Notes under the pieces: generated by a model
Seen by the model: the letters and a program-made list of their open reading frames with translations, nothing else
What the model was told of the DNA's origin: nothing
Database searches by the model: none
Source of the DNA: Bacillus sp. SORGH_AS_0510
GTDB taxonomy: Bacteria > Bacillota > Bacilli > Bacillales > Cytobacillaceae
Direction: 5' to 3'
Assembly (NCBI RefSeq): GCF_030818775.1
Contig: NZ_JAUTAU010000001.1
Location: forward strand, 3,414,001-3,478,000
DNA: 64,000 nt
In this document: positions 1 through 8,247 of the stretch, in pieces
How the letters are laid out: every line of letters begins with the position of its first letter
How positions within the stretch are numbered: the stretch's first letter is position 1
Translations under genes and position numbers: made by a program

Positions 1-209
1 AGAACATCTTCTTCCTCAATCCCATGACCATTATCGGTAATTCTGATTTTAGCCAGTCCTGCTTCCTCTACCTCAATTTCTATCACGGTACTTCCAGCAT
101 CGATGGCATTTTCCACAAGCTCTTTTACAACAGAGGCGGGGCGTTCGACTACTTCTCCCGCCGCAATCTTATTTGATAGGGCATCATCTAATTGAATAAT
201 CTTCCCCAT
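1..209 (-). CDS. mutL: DNA mismatch repair protein MutL, N-terminal part (runs off the window)
   Basis: Only the first 69 or so codons are present, because the gene continues beyond base 1. The translation opens [20 protein letters not shown] and contains [11 protein letters not shown] and ITDNGHGI, the first two ATP-binding motifs of the GHKL ATPase fold of MutL. MutL couples mismatch recognition by MutS to strand incision and excision. The ATG at 209 has a strong GGAGG site about 9 bases upstream. It starts 21 bases after the mutS stop codon on the same strand, so mutS-mutL is almost certainly one operon, as in other Bacillaceae. The identification is secure; nothing can be said about the C-terminal half. 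Confidence 0.96.
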   Translation of the reverse strand, partial: MGKIIQLDDALSNKIAAGEVVERPASVVKELVENAIDAGSTVIEIEVEEAGLAKIRITDNGHGIEEEDV

Positions 210-230
210 ACGGTTCGCCTCCTTTTTCTC

Positions 231-2834
231 TTACCCTTTTAATTTTTTCTGCAAATTATAGAGCATGTTAATAGCCTGTAATGGTGTCACATCTAATAAA
301 TCTAGTTCCTTTATTTTATCCAACACTCTTTTTTCTTTCGTAGATAGTTCCTGCTTTTTCGGTTCTTTCGGTTCATCAAAGAATGATAGTTGTGCAGGTT
401 GTTCTGCTGGTTTCTCTTCTATCATTACAGCCTTCTTAGCTGGAACAGCTGGTACATCAGATTGCTCAAGAGCTGTTAAGATTTCATTTGCTCGATTAAT
501 TAGTTCTGTAGGAAGTTCTGCCAGCTGTGCAACATGAATTCCATAACTCTTATCAGCCGGGCCTTCTTTAATTTTATGAAGGAAAACAACTTTCCCATTA
601 TGTTCAATTGCACTAACGTGAATGTTTTTCAGCTTGATTAGCTCTTCTTCTAACACCGTTAATTCATGATAGTGGGTTGAAAATAGGGTCTTAGCGCCAA
701 TCCGTTCATGAATATATTCAATAATCGCCTGCGCCAATGCCATACCATCGTAGGTAGAGGTTCCACGGCCGATTTCATCGAATAAGATTAAACTGTTTTG
801 AGTCGCATTCGCAATGGCATTTTTCGCCTCAAGCATCTCCACCATAAAGGTACTTTGGCCGGAAATTAAATCATCGGCAGCCCCAATACGAGTGAAGACC
901 TGGTCAAAAATTGGCAGAACCGCCTCAGATGCCGGAACATAGCAGCCGATTTGCGCCAGGATGGCGGTCAATGCAATTTGACGCATGTACGTACTTTTAC
1001 CAGACATATTTGGTCCAGTGATCAATAGTACTTCACGGTCGCTATCCATATAGCAGTCATTTGGCACATATTCTTGGGCGTTAAGGACCTTCTCGACAAC
1101 AGGGTGACGTCCTTCTTTAATCACCACACGACGCTCGGTCGAAAACTCTGGTTTCACATAACGGCGCTCCTCACTAACCTGAGCAAAGCACTGAAGAACA
1201 TCTAACTCACTGACGATTTTCGCTAATGCTTGTAAACGAGGAATTTGTTCCTTTACGATTTCGCGAATTTCAGTAAACAATTCGTATTCCAGCTCACCGC
1301 ATTTTTCTTCCGCCTGTAAAATCAATGCCTCTTTTTCTTTTAATTCTGGGGTAATAAAGCGTTCTGCATTCGCTAAAGTTTGCTTTCGCTCATACTGCCC
1401 TTCTTTTAATAGTGAGAGGTTCGCTCGCGTGACTTCAATATAATAGCCAAACACGCGGTTGTAACCAATCTTCAACGATTTAATCCCCGTCTTTTCACGT
1501 TCTTCACGCTCTAATTGAGCAATCCAAGTCTTCCCGTTCCTGCTGGCATAGCGGTATTGATCCAATTGCTCATGATAGCCGTCACGGATGATATTGCCTT
1601 CTTTTAACGAAAGCGGCGGATTTTCAATGATGGCTTGCTCTAGTAAATCAGCCACCTCTTCACATGGGTCAAGCAGTTCAGCCAATTGATTCACATGCTC
1701 ATCCTGCATTGATTGCAGGATTTGTTTTAAAAATGGCACTTGCAATAAAGAACGTTTTAATTGCACCAAATCACGGGCATTCACATTGCCAAATGCTACT
1801 CGTCCTGCTAATCTCTCTAAGTCATATACTTCTTTAAATTTTTCACGAAGCTCTTGGCGTTCGAAAAAGTGACTCATCAGAACTTCTACAATCGTTTGCC
1901 GATGCTTGATGAGAGCCAGGTCAATTAACGGACGGTCAACCCAGTGCTTCAGCATCCTTCCACCCATAGCCGTCATAGTTTCATCCAGAAGCCATAATAA
2001 TGAACCCTTTTTCCCCTTAGAACGGATCGTCTCCGTTAATTCAAGGTTACGTTTCGAGTAATAATCAATTTTCATAAATTGATGGGTTTGGTAAGTGGTA
2101 ACAGGCTGAAGATGGTCAAGACTTCTTTTTTGTGAACGATATAAATAGTTAAAAAGTCTTGCCGCTGTTTGCTTCAATTTATCCTGATTTAAATCCTCAA
2201 GCAGATGGGAAAATGTCATTTCTACTGAACTATTATCCTCAAAAGAAATGGCTAGTACATCACGCTCACGCATTTTCTTTTGCAGTTCGCCATCAAAGTC
2301 ACTGGACACAACTACTTCCTTAGCACTTAAGACCGACAGCTCGTTAAGAACCTCTTCAAAATAATTAGAAAGCAAGGTCACCCGGCTTTCCCCTGTTGAA
2401 ATATCGTTGAAGGCAAACCCGTAAGTTTGGTCATCAAATGCGGTTATGGAAGCAATATAATTGTTTTCTTTATCGTTTAAACCTTTGCTATCCATCACCG
2501 TTCCAGGAGTAATTAACTGGACAACTTCCCGTCTGACCATCCCCTTGGTTTGTTTTGCATCTTCCATTTGCTCACATATCGCTACTTTGTAGCCTTTTGA
2601 AATAAGCTGTTCAATATAGTTAGGAGCCGCGTGATATGGTACACCACACATCGGAATTCGGTCTTCACTGCCGCCATCCCGGCTCGTTAATGTAATTTCT
2701 AATTCTTGTGATGCCTTAATCGCATCCTCGAAAAACATTTCGTAAAAATCGCCTAAGCGAAAAAATAAAAAGGCATCTTGATAATCTGCCTTGACTGTTA
2801 AGTATTGTTGTATCATCGGCGTATAAGCAGCCAT
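231..2834 (-). CDS. mutS: DNA mismatch repair protein MutS
   Basis: MutS binds mismatches and small loops after replication and recruits MutL. The 867-residue product has the N-terminal mismatch-binding segment with the Phe-x-Glu motif (LGDFYEMF), the core and clamp domains, Walker [10 protein letters not shown] at about 607-615 and Walker B around D686/E687 (FDEIGRGTS). Near the C terminus QLSFF resembles the beta-clamp binding motif of MutS proteins. I start it at the ATG at 2834 ([11 protein letters not shown]), preceded by GGAGG, rather than at an upstream in-frame ATG at 2876 that lacks a good site. mutL follows at once. In B. subtilis cotE lies directly upstream; here about 19 kb of other genes intervene. 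Confidence 0.98.
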   Translation of the reverse strand: MAAYTPMIQQYLTVKADYQDAFLFFRLGDFYEMFFEDAIKASQELEITLTSRDGGSEDRIPMCGVPYHAAPNYIEQLISKGYKVAICEQMEDAKQTKGMVRREVVQLITPGTVMDSKGLNDKENNYIASITAFDDQTYGFAFNDISTGESRVTLLSNYFEEVLNELSVLSAKEVVVSSDFDGELQKKMRERDVLAISFEDNSSVEMTFSHLLEDLNQDKLKQTAARLFNYLYRSQKRSLDHLQPVTTYQTHQFMKIDYYSKRNLELTETIRSKGKKGSLLWLLDETMTAMGGRMLKHWVDRPLIDLALIKHRQTIVEVLMSHFFERQELREKFKEVYDLERLAGRVAFGNVNARDLVQLKRSLLQVPFLKQILQSMQDEHVNQLAELLDPCEEVADLLEQAIIENPPLSLKEGNIIRDGYHEQLDQYRYASRNGKTWIAQLEREEREKTGIKSLKIGYNRVFGYYIEVTRANLSLLKEGQYERKQTLANAERFITPELKEKEALILQAEEKCGELEYELFTEIREIVKEQIPRLQALAKIVSELDVLQCFAQVSEERRYVKPEFSTERRVVIKEGRHPVVEKVLNAQEYVPNDCYMDSDREVLLITGPNMSGKSTYMRQIALTAILAQIGCYVPASEAVLPIFDQVFTRIGAADDLISGQSTFMVEMLEAKNAIANATQNSLILFDEIGRGTSTYDGMALAQAIIEYIHERIGAKTLFSTHYHELTVLEEELIKLKNIHVSAIEHNGKVVFLHKIKEGPADKSYGIHVAQLAELPTELINRANEILTALEQSDVPAVPAKKAVMIEEKPAEQPAQLSFFDEPKEPKKQELSTKEKRVLDKIKELDLLDVTPLQAINMLYNLQKKLKG

Positions 2835-3035
2835 AATGACCTCCACTATTAATTTCATTTCGATTTCTTTCGACATATTATTATATCATAACCAGGGAGT
2901 GTCAGGCACTCGTTGAATTTTTGGCAAATAACTAGAATCATACTTTTTAATTTCCATAATTTTATTTTACTTTGTCCTGTTTTTCGACGATTTCCGAAAT
3001 TCATCCATGATAAACTTTTCATAAGGGATGGTGGG

Positions 3036-3779
3036 ATGATGGAATGGTTTGGCCGAAGTAATAAAAACTATGACTTTGACATGTTTTCGACGAGTCATTT
3101 TATCGTAGTTGCGATTTTAATCATTGTGTCCGTCTGTATATTTCTCTTTAGAGATTCTCTGAAAAATAAGAAGATGCGGCGGGTTGAAATTGGCTTTGCT
3201 ATTTCACTAATTATAATAGAAACAACCTATCATTTTTGGATGATCACTAATGGCAGCTGGAATGTCAGTCACGCCATTCCACTTGAGTTGTGTAGCATCA
3301 GCCTGATGTTAACCATCGTACTACTGCTTACAAGGTTAAAAATCATCTATGAGATTTTACTATTTACAGCTTTACTTGGGGCATCACAGGCATTATTAAC
3401 ACCCTTATTAAACTATGACTTCCCACATTTTCGTTTCTTTCATTTCTTCTACACTCACTTAATGATCATTTGGGTGCCCTTATATTTCACCTGGGTGCAA
3501 GGTTATCGCCCGACAATCTGGTCGGTGGTAAAACTGTTTGTATTCTTAAATGTGTTAATGCCTTTTATTATGTTCATCAATAAATTAGTTGGCGGGAATT
3601 ATATGTTCTTAAGCCATAAACCAGACAGCGCGAGTTTGTTGGATGTGCTTGGTCCATATCCGTGGTATATCTTATCGTTAGAGGGATTGTTAATCTCATT
3701 AAGTTTAGTCGTTTGGGTCATATTCCGTGAAAAGGCTGTAAAACAACCAGAAATATCCAGAAACCTACCCATTCACTAA
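3036..3779 (+). CDS. YwaF-family integral membrane protein
   Basis: A protein of about 248 residues with six or seven hydrophobic segments separated by short loops, resembling the YwaF / TIGR02206 family of Bacillus membrane proteins of unknown function. Visible features are a first TM segment near residues 20-40, a motif around THFWMITNGSW/ELCSIS, and a histidine- and phenylalanine-rich loop (FPHFRFFHFFYTHL). No catalytic motif was recognised. I start at the tandem ATG-ATG at 3036/3039, which follows a purine-rich stretch (GGGATGGTGGG). The open frame extends upstream to 2913, but that part is poor as a membrane protein start and lacks a ribosome binding site. It diverges from mutS and stands alone. 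Confidence 0.8.
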   Translation: MMEWFGRSNKNYDFDMFSTSHFIVVAILIIVSVCIFLFRDSLKNKKMRRVEIGFAISLIIIETTYHFWMITNGSWNVSHAIPLELCSISLMLTIVLLLTRLKIIYEILLFTALLGASQALLTPLLNYDFPHFRFFHFFYTHLMIIWVPLYFTWVQGYRPTIWSVVKLFVFLNVLMPFIMFINKLVGGNYMFLSHKPDSASLLDVLGPYPWYILSLEGLLISLSLVVWVIFREKAVKQPEISRNLPIH

Positions 3780-3787
3780 CGTTAATA

Positions 3788-3816
3788 TTGACCTTTTTTG
3801 ATTAACTGAGTATAAT
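3788..3816 (+). promoter_or_regulatory. Sigma-A promoter of the tRNA-Arg locus
   Basis: TTGACC (3788-3793), a 17-base spacer and TATAAT (3811-3816) form a near-consensus vegetative promoter. It points at the truncated tRNA copy at 3849, not directly at the intact tRNA 170 bases downstream. This suggests it was the original tRNA promoter before a duplication or insertion. Confidence 0.75.
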
Positions 3817-3848
3817 AAATTACGTTCCTATTAAGGAATATATATTAA

Positions 3849-3875
3849 GTCCCAATAGCTCAGCAGGATAGAGCA
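3849..3875 (+). pseudogene. Truncated 5' copy of tRNA-Arg(CCT)
   Basis: These 27 bases are identical to the first 27 bases of the intact tRNA-Arg at 3988 (acceptor 5' strand, D arm and start of the anticodon stem). The sequence then diverges completely at 3876 (CGATCG instead of ACAGTT), so no tRNA can fold. The copies are direct repeats 139 bases apart. This is the pattern left by a segmental duplication or by site-specific insertion into the gene. Confidence 0.85.
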
Positions 3876-3987
3876 CGATCGAATACGCTTCTTGAATCTT
3901 CTTCAGCGTACTGATCGAGCCACTTCTTGAATAATCTTTCTGAGATCAGGACGACAGTTACTAATTTTGAGTAGCTAACATCACATT
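3876..3987. other. 112-bp spacer between the partial and intact tRNA copies, possible coding remnant
   Basis: Between the two tRNA copies lies sequence with no tRNA similarity. On the minus strand it reads through as an open frame containing SERLFKKWLDQYAEEDS, which has the look of real protein sequence. However, the frame runs into reverse-complement tRNA on both sides, so it cannot be an intact gene. It may be the residue of an inserted and largely deleted element. I could not assign it to a family. Confidence 0.4.
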
Positions 3988-4061
3988 GTCCCAATAGCTC
4001 AGCAGGATAGAGCAACAGTTTCCTAAACTGTAGGTCGGAGGTTCGAATCCTCTTTGGGACG
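3988..4061 (+). tRNA. tRNA-Arg (anticodon CCT)
   Basis: Complete 74-base cloverleaf. The acceptor stem GTCCCAA pairs with TTGGGAC, with discriminator G. The D arm is GCTCAGCAGGATAGAGC. The anticodon stem ACAGT/ACTGT encloses TTCCTAA (anticodon CCT, reading AGG). The T arm is GGAGGTTCGAATCCTC. The 3' CCA is not encoded. Transcription probably comes from the promoter at 3788 through the partial copy, and a terminator follows directly. Confidence 0.95.
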
Positions 4062-4063
4062 TC

Positions 4064-4093
4064 AAAAAAGCCTTGAAAATTCAAGGCTTTTTT
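4064..4093. terminator. Bidirectional terminator between tRNA-Arg and the AI-2E family gene
   Basis: A perfect 14-bp stem (AAAAAAGCCTTGAA / TTCAAGGCTTTTTT) with a two-base loop and U runs in both directions. It serves the tRNA on the plus strand and the convergent transporter gene on the minus strand. Confidence 0.85.
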
Positions 4094-4115
4094 CTTTTGA
4101 ATTTTTTTCTGAATC

Positions 4116-5225
4116 TTAGACAAATGGTCCTTCACTGGTATAATTCGCCGCTTTTCTCGCTCTTAAGAATCGGACTAAGTTTAAAACAATTGTTTTTGAG
4201 ACCGCATAGGTCGGAACAGCCAAAACCATTCCTAGGACACCTGCAAGATTGCCTGCTGCCAACAGAATGATGATAATTGTTGCCGGGTGCGTATCCAGTG
4301 ATTTACCTAAAATCATCGGAGATAGGAAGTTCCCTTCAATTTGCTGTGCCACAAGAATCACGACTATTACTAATAAAGCTTTCGTTGGTGAATCAAAGAA
4401 AGCCACCAGTACCGCTGGCGCACCGCCAATAATTGGCCCTACATATGGGATAATGTTGGTGAAGGCTACGATTAGTGCCATAATTAATGCATAGCGTAAA
4501 TCGATAATTGCATATCCGATAAAGGCTAATGTTCCTACAGCCAAGGCGACCACTACCTGCCCCTGAATGTATGCTGAAAGTGTCTCTCCTGTTTCTTTCA
4601 ACGTTTTTAATGCCTCATCCCGGTATTCAGCTGGAATGAACTTAGATACGGCTATTGGAAATTTTTGTCCATCCTTAAACATGTAAAATAATAAAAATGG
4701 AACAGTAACAAGAATAATTGCGATATTCGTGACGATGCCAAAGAAGCCCATAATCACGTTCGTAAGTGTGTTTGGCAAGGTATTAGCATACTTCACTAAA
4801 CGTTTTTGCACGTTATCGATTATTTCACTCTGCTTCTCTTTAAAGTTTTTAAACTCTGAAGACTTAACTACATCACTAACAAAATCAGTCGTCTTATGTG
4901 CAAAGCCAGGCAAATCATTGGCAAGTTCGGTTGCCTGTTTCGAAACAGCTGGAACCAGGCTACCTATTACCACTGCAAGAAGACCTGCAAATACAACATA
5001 TATGACCAATATTGCTGCTACCCTCGGTAGTTTTTTGCGTTCCAGAAAATTCACAACCGGATTTAAAAGAAAATAAAGGAACCCGGTAATTAGAATGGGA
5101 AAGAACACCGTCGAGAAAAACACCCCGATAGGCTGAAACATAAATGAAATCTTGGTTGATACGAAAATAATTGATAAAATAAGCAAAATTTGAATTAACC
5201 AGAATTGAATTTTAGATTTTGACAC
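4116..5225 (-). CDS. AI-2E family (YtvI/TqsA-like) transporter
   Basis: A 369-residue polytopic membrane protein of the AI-2E transporter / PerM family. It has two hydrophobic hairpins near the N terminus, a soluble helical region around residues 90-150 (ATELANDLPGFAHKTTDF...), and a C-terminal block of membrane helices with the family signature YVGPIIGGAPA and a glycine/alanine-rich last pair (LLAAGNLAGVLGMVLAVPTYA). Members have been linked to export of small molecules or to sodium/proton exchange, so the substrate cannot be read from sequence. The GTG start at 5225 follows GAGGTAC. It is convergent with tRNA-Arg and shares its terminator. Confidence 0.85.
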   Translation of the reverse strand: MSKSKIQFWLIQILLILSIIFVSTKISFMFQPIGVFFSTVFFPILITGFLYFLLNPVVNFLERKKLPRVAAILVIYVVFAGLLAVVIGSLVPAVSKQATELANDLPGFAHKTTDFVSDVVKSSEFKNFKEKQSEIIDNVQKRLVKYANTLPNTLTNVIMGFFGIVTNIAIILVTVPFLLFYMFKDGQKFPIAVSKFIPAEYRDEALKTLKETGETLSAYIQGQVVVALAVGTLAFIGYAIIDLRYALIMALIVAFTNIIPYVGPIIGGAPAVLVAFFDSPTKALLVIVVILVAQQIEGNFLSPMILGKSLDTHPATIIIILLAAGNLAGVLGMVLAVPTYAVSKTIVLNLVRFLRARKAANYTSEGPFV

Positions 5226-5324
5226 GGAATGTACCTCTTGCCTTCATTATTTGGAAAAATTATATCAAAATTTTGGGATAAAATACAGTATTATCAATGT
5301 GTTACATTCCAAGAACATTGTTTA

Positions 5325-5648
5325 TTATTTAAACTTAGTCCAATCATACATTTTTTTCCTTTGTTTTTTCACCCGCTCTCCCTTTTTACTTTCCACCTGC
5401 TTTTCTTTGTTAAAATGCATGATAAAACCACAATCTTCACAAATATAGGAATATATTTGTGATGGCTCTGGAAGTCTATTTAATGGATTATCCTCTTCAG
5501 ATTCTAAATAAAATTTTATTTTCGCTTCAGATTTAACGTTCCATCTTGTATCCTCATCAAATTTTTGATATTCCGCAACAAAAAATCCTTTTCGAAAATG
5601 TACCCCATTACATACAAGGCATTCAACTTCATTAATATTTTTTTTCAT
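5325..5648 (-). CDS. Hypothetical protein with two CxxC pairs (probable zinc ribbon)
   Basis: A 107-residue soluble protein with CLVC near the N terminus and CEDC near residue 75. The spacing suggests a four-cysteine zinc ribbon built from distant knuckles. The C terminus is strongly basic (KEKQVESKKGERVKKQRKK), consistent with nucleic-acid contact. The ATG at 5648 has GGAGG eight bases upstream; the in-frame GTG at 5657 overlaps that site and is unlikely. I recognise no named family. It is flanked by the AI-2E family gene downstream and a terminator upstream, so it is probably monocistronic. Confidence 0.65.
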   Translation of the reverse strand: MKKNINEVECLVCNGVHFRKGFFVAEYQKFDEDTRWNVKSEAKIKFYLESEEDNPLNRLPEPSQIYSYICEDCGFIMHFNKEKQVESKKGERVKKQRKKMYDWTKFK

Positions 5649-5697
5649 TTCAGACACCTCCAGTAAATTTTATGAAGGCAGCCTATGTCCCAAAACC

Positions 5698-5726
5698 AAA
5701 AAAGTCACGCGCATATTTCACGTGAC
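5698..5726 (-). terminator. Terminator after the isochorismatase-family gene
   Basis: On the minus strand GTCACG...CGTGAC forms a 6-bp stem followed by TTTTTT, 10 bases beyond the stop of the 5736-6284 gene. It closes the DJ-1/isochorismatase transcription unit. Confidence 0.7.
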
Positions 5727-5735
5727 CATCTTTTA

Positions 5736-6284
5736 TTAATCTAGTAATTCTAAGACACTTTTCGTATCAATAACTGTGGCAAATTCCTCGTGCAAGCTGA
5801 CGAGAGCCAAGTTGTGGATTTCTTCAGCACCGTACAGCTTTCCGTCAAAACTTACTCGATCGAAAGTAGCGGTAGCATCTGAGACAATGAATGGAGTAAA
5901 GCCGAGATTTTTTGCCATACGTGTTGTAGTAGAGACACAATGATCGGTAGTTAATCCTACAATAACAAGTGTTTCAATTTCATATTCTCTTAAGTACGTT
6001 TCCAATTTTGTACCGATAAAGGCACTGTTTACGTTTTTCACGATGATAGATTCCTCTGGTAGTGGTGAAACGATCTCTTTAATATCACGTCCAGGATGGT
6101 GAGCCAACGCTGGATTACTTATGTGTTGAACATGAATGACAGGTCGATTTGATTCTCTCCATTTGTTTAACAATAAGGCCATATTTTCTTCGGCGTTTGG
6201 ATTGTTTCTTCTACCATGGTTTGGATCATCAAAATAATTTTGCACATCGATTAATAATAAAGCGGTGTTTGCTGAAATTTTCAT
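5736..6284 (-). CDS. Isochorismatase-family cysteine hydrolase
   Basis: A 182-residue protein of the isochorismatase/nicotinamidase-like superfamily. The catalytic triad is visible: D13 in LLIDVQNYF, K83 in VKNVNSAF and C116 in TTDHCVSTT, with the usual preceding cis-peptide region. Members hydrolyse isochorismate, nicotinamide, N-carbamoyl amides or related substrates, and the substrate here is unknown. The ATG at 6284 follows GGAGG. It lies 28 bases after the DJ-1-like gene, so the two are very likely co-transcribed and controlled by the divergent LysR gene at 7016. Confidence 0.88.
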   Translation of the reverse strand: MKISANTALLLIDVQNYFDDPNHGRRNNPNAEENMALLLNKWRESNRPVIHVQHISNPALAHHPGRDIKEIVSPLPEESIIVKNVNSAFIGTKLETYLREYEIETLVIVGLTTDHCVSTTTRMAKNLGFTPFIVSDATATFDRVSFDGKLYGAEEIHNLALVSLHEEFATVIDTKSVLELLD

Positions 6285-6312
6285 AATAACTCCTCCACAT
6301 ATTTATATGAAT

Positions 6313-6903
6313 CTATTCACAAAATCCCATGAGCCTTTTTACATTGTTTGCATTTTCCGTTGACGTCAAAAGTTCAAGCATGGTAAATGCTACATCGAAT
6401 GAAGTGGCCGGGTTGAATGATGTAATAATGTTTTTATCGATGACGATACTTTGATCCGGAATCACATTCACTCCCAATTCTGCTAATTGTACTTGCCGCT
6501 TCCTATTACTCCGATTATAGGTCGTAGCATTTCTTCCTTGTAAAACACCGCTTTTTCCAACCACTAATGAACCGACACAGATCGCTGCAATGATTTTTCC
6601 CTGATTATCAAATTCGCGGATAAATTCAAGTACATCGGAGCCAAAAGCATCCTCATAAAAGCCTGCTTGTTCAAAACCACCAGGTAGGGCTAATGCATCA
6701 AACTCATGTGCAGAAACCTCCGATAACAACCTTTCTGGCTTAACGATTAAATTCCAAGTACATTTCAATTCCTCTCTTGTCCCCACTGTCACTAGTTCAG
6801 TTGATCCCTCGCTTACGTCTTTATTCCAGCCAAACACATCTGTAAACACACTTGCTTCAACAGCTTCAAAGCCATTCGGTAAGAGTAAACATATTTTTTT
6901 CAT
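6313..6903 (-). CDS. DJ-1/PfpI (glutamine amidotransferase-like) family protein
   Basis: A 196-residue member of the DJ-1/ThiJ/PfpI superfamily. It has an early Glu segment (NGFEAVEAS), the LALPGG turn, and the nucleophile elbow AAICVGS with C109, followed by GVLQGRNATTY. Relatives act as deglycases, glyoxalases, stress chaperones or 4-methyl-5-thiazole-phosphate-type enzymes, and this one cannot be narrowed down. The ATG at 6903 is preceded by GGAGA at good spacing; the ATG at 6912 overlaps that site. It is the first gene of a two-gene unit with the isochorismatase-like hydrolase, divergent from a LysR regulator. Confidence 0.85.
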   Translation of the reverse strand: MKKICLLLPNGFEAVEASVFTDVFGWNKDVSEGSTELVTVGTREELKCTWNLIVKPERLLSEVSAHEFDALALPGGFEQAGFYEDAFGSDVLEFIREFDNQGKIIAAICVGSLVVGKSGVLQGRNATTYNRSNRKRQVQLAELGVNVIPDQSIVIDKNIITSFNPATSFDVAFTMLELLTSTENANNVKRLMGFCE

Positions 6904-6938
6904 ATCTCTCATCTCCTTAAATGAATTGTATGTTATAA

Positions 6939-6989
6939 TTTACCATTAGTAAAACTGAAATAACTAAACTTTAAGTTCAGAATTTCTGA
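6939..6989. promoter_or_regulatory. Divergent LysR-type operator region
   Basis: Two interrupted palindromes lie between the DJ-1-like gene and the LysR gene: TTTACCATTAGTAAA (6939-6953) and TCAGAATTTCTGA (6977-6989). The second fits the T-N11-A pattern of LysR-type boxes and abuts a GATAAT -10-like element at 6988-6993. The arrangement suggests that the regulator binds here and controls both directions. Confidence 0.5.
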
Positions 6990-7015
6990 TAATAAAATAG
7001 AATGGGGAATCATAC

Positions 7016-7888
7016 ATGGAGATTCGTCAATTACAAACGTTTAAAGCTGTTGTTGATTTGAATAGCTTTACAAAGGCCGCACAAACACTTCAGTACTCTC
7101 AAGCCTCTATTACATCTCATATTCAGCAGTTGGAGGACGAGATTGGCCTTCCTTTATTTGACCGGCTGGGGAAACACATCCAACTTACGATGGTTGGCGA
7201 GGAATTGTATCATTATTCTGTAGAATTACTAGCGGTCTTTTCGAAGATTCAACATATATCCACCAATGATAGAACATTGAAAGGCGAAATCCGCATTGGT
7301 GCAGCCGAATCGATTACTGTATACAAGTTAGGCACAGTTCTCTCACAGTATAAAAAGTTATGTCCTGAGGTTACGTTTTCACTTATTAATGATGATTGTC
7401 TTCCACTTAGGGAGCGGCTCTATTCCGGTGTGATAGATATTGCCATTACTTTAGAGCCTAAGGTAAATGACCCAAATTTAATCACCCAAGTCTGGTCCGA
7501 AGAATCCTTAGTTTTTGTCGGGGAAAGAAATCATTCCATAAAAGCCATTGAGGAAGCGACTGAAGAATGTTTTATTTTCAGTCCGAAAAGTTGTGCCTTA
7601 AGGAAATTTTTCGAGGGTTATTTAATTCGAAAAGGGATTAGTACCCATAATCATTTGGAGTTTAATAGTATGGAGGCAATGAAACAGTGTGTTGTAAGCG
7701 GGTTAGGCATCAGCTTAATGCCATCCCTAAGTGTAGAAGCATTATTGCGAGAAGAAAAAATGAAGGTAATCGAGTCAGCTTCAGAAAAACCCGTGTTCTA
7801 TGCGCAAATTTCTTATCATAAAAACAAGTGGTTGTCGAAAGCTCATCGGAAGTTTATTGAGATGGTTTTGGAGGAAGTTAAGTTATAA
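7016..7888 (+). CDS. LysR-family transcriptional regulator
   Basis: A 290-residue LysR-type regulator. The N-terminal winged helix-turn-helix (MEIRQLQTFKAVVDLNSFTK, then AAQTLQYSQASITSHIQQLE) is typical of the CysL/CynR branch. It is followed by a linker helix and a two-lobed effector-binding domain (GEIRIGAAESITVYKL, SGLGISLMPS). It faces the DJ-1/isochorismatase pair across a 112-base intergenic region, the standard layout for a LysR protein that regulates its divergent neighbours. The effector cannot be predicted. ATG 7016 follows ATGGGG. Confidence 0.9.
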   Translation: MEIRQLQTFKAVVDLNSFTKAAQTLQYSQASITSHIQQLEDEIGLPLFDRLGKHIQLTMVGEELYHYSVELLAVFSKIQHISTNDRTLKGEIRIGAAESITVYKLGTVLSQYKKLCPEVTFSLINDDCLPLRERLYSGVIDIAITLEPKVNDPNLITQVWSEESLVFVGERNHSIKAIEEATEECFIFSPKSCALRKFFEGYLIRKGISTHNHLEFNSMEAMKQCVVSGLGISLMPSLSVEALLREEKMKVIESASEKPVFYAQISYHKNKWLSKAHRKFIEMVLEEVKL

Positions 7889-8015
7889 AATCATAGACTA
7901 TTTTTAAAGCTCTACTTCTTATAAATATAGGGTTCACTTGTGGGGTGCACGAAGACAAATTGACAGATGAAATGGCATGTAAATTGGCGCATGCCATTTT
8001 TGTTCGTTGAGACGA

Positions 8016-8171
8016 GTTCATAACGACTGAAGCGTTAAGAAAATCAGGTCTCTAGTCGTTTAGGAGGGGTCATAACGACCAAAGGGCTAAAAATATCAGG
8101 CCTTCGTTCATTTAGAAGGGTTCATAACAACTGAAGCGTTAAAAAAATCAGAACTTCGGTGGTTTAGATCA
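8016..8171. repeat. Tandem array A: three 52-bp hairpin-forming units
   Basis: The 359-base gap 7889-8247 between the LysR gene and the tspO-like gene holds three head-to-tail units starting at 8016, 8068 and 8120, each exactly 52 bases and beginning G(T/G)TCATAAC. Each unit carries an inverted repeat (in unit 1, AACGACT at 8022-8028 against AGTCGTT at 8054-8060) around an A-rich centre ending in ATCAG. The stems differ between units but remain pairable. No open frame or spacer-like variation was seen. Downstream of 8171 the gap has no other recognisable feature. Confidence 0.8.
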
Positions 8172-8247
8172 AAAGAGCGCATATACAATTTATTGATTTA
8201 GTAAAATAGACTATCATTTCCGCTGCCAAAACGTGGTCAGTAACCTC

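Noticed and set aside
2913-3035. Extended N terminus of the YwaF-like protein
   Set aside because: The extra 41 codons start without a ribosome binding site and add an unlikely segment before the supported ATG pair at 3036/3039.
3860-4135. Minus-strand open frame of 91 codons across the tRNA locus
   Set aside because: It runs through the reverse complement of both tRNA copies and the terminator, with no ribosome binding site. Only the middle part could be an old coding remnant.
8016-8171. CRISPR array
   Set aside because: The units are contiguous with no unique spacers of constant length between identical repeats, the repeats themselves vary, and no cas genes are nearby.
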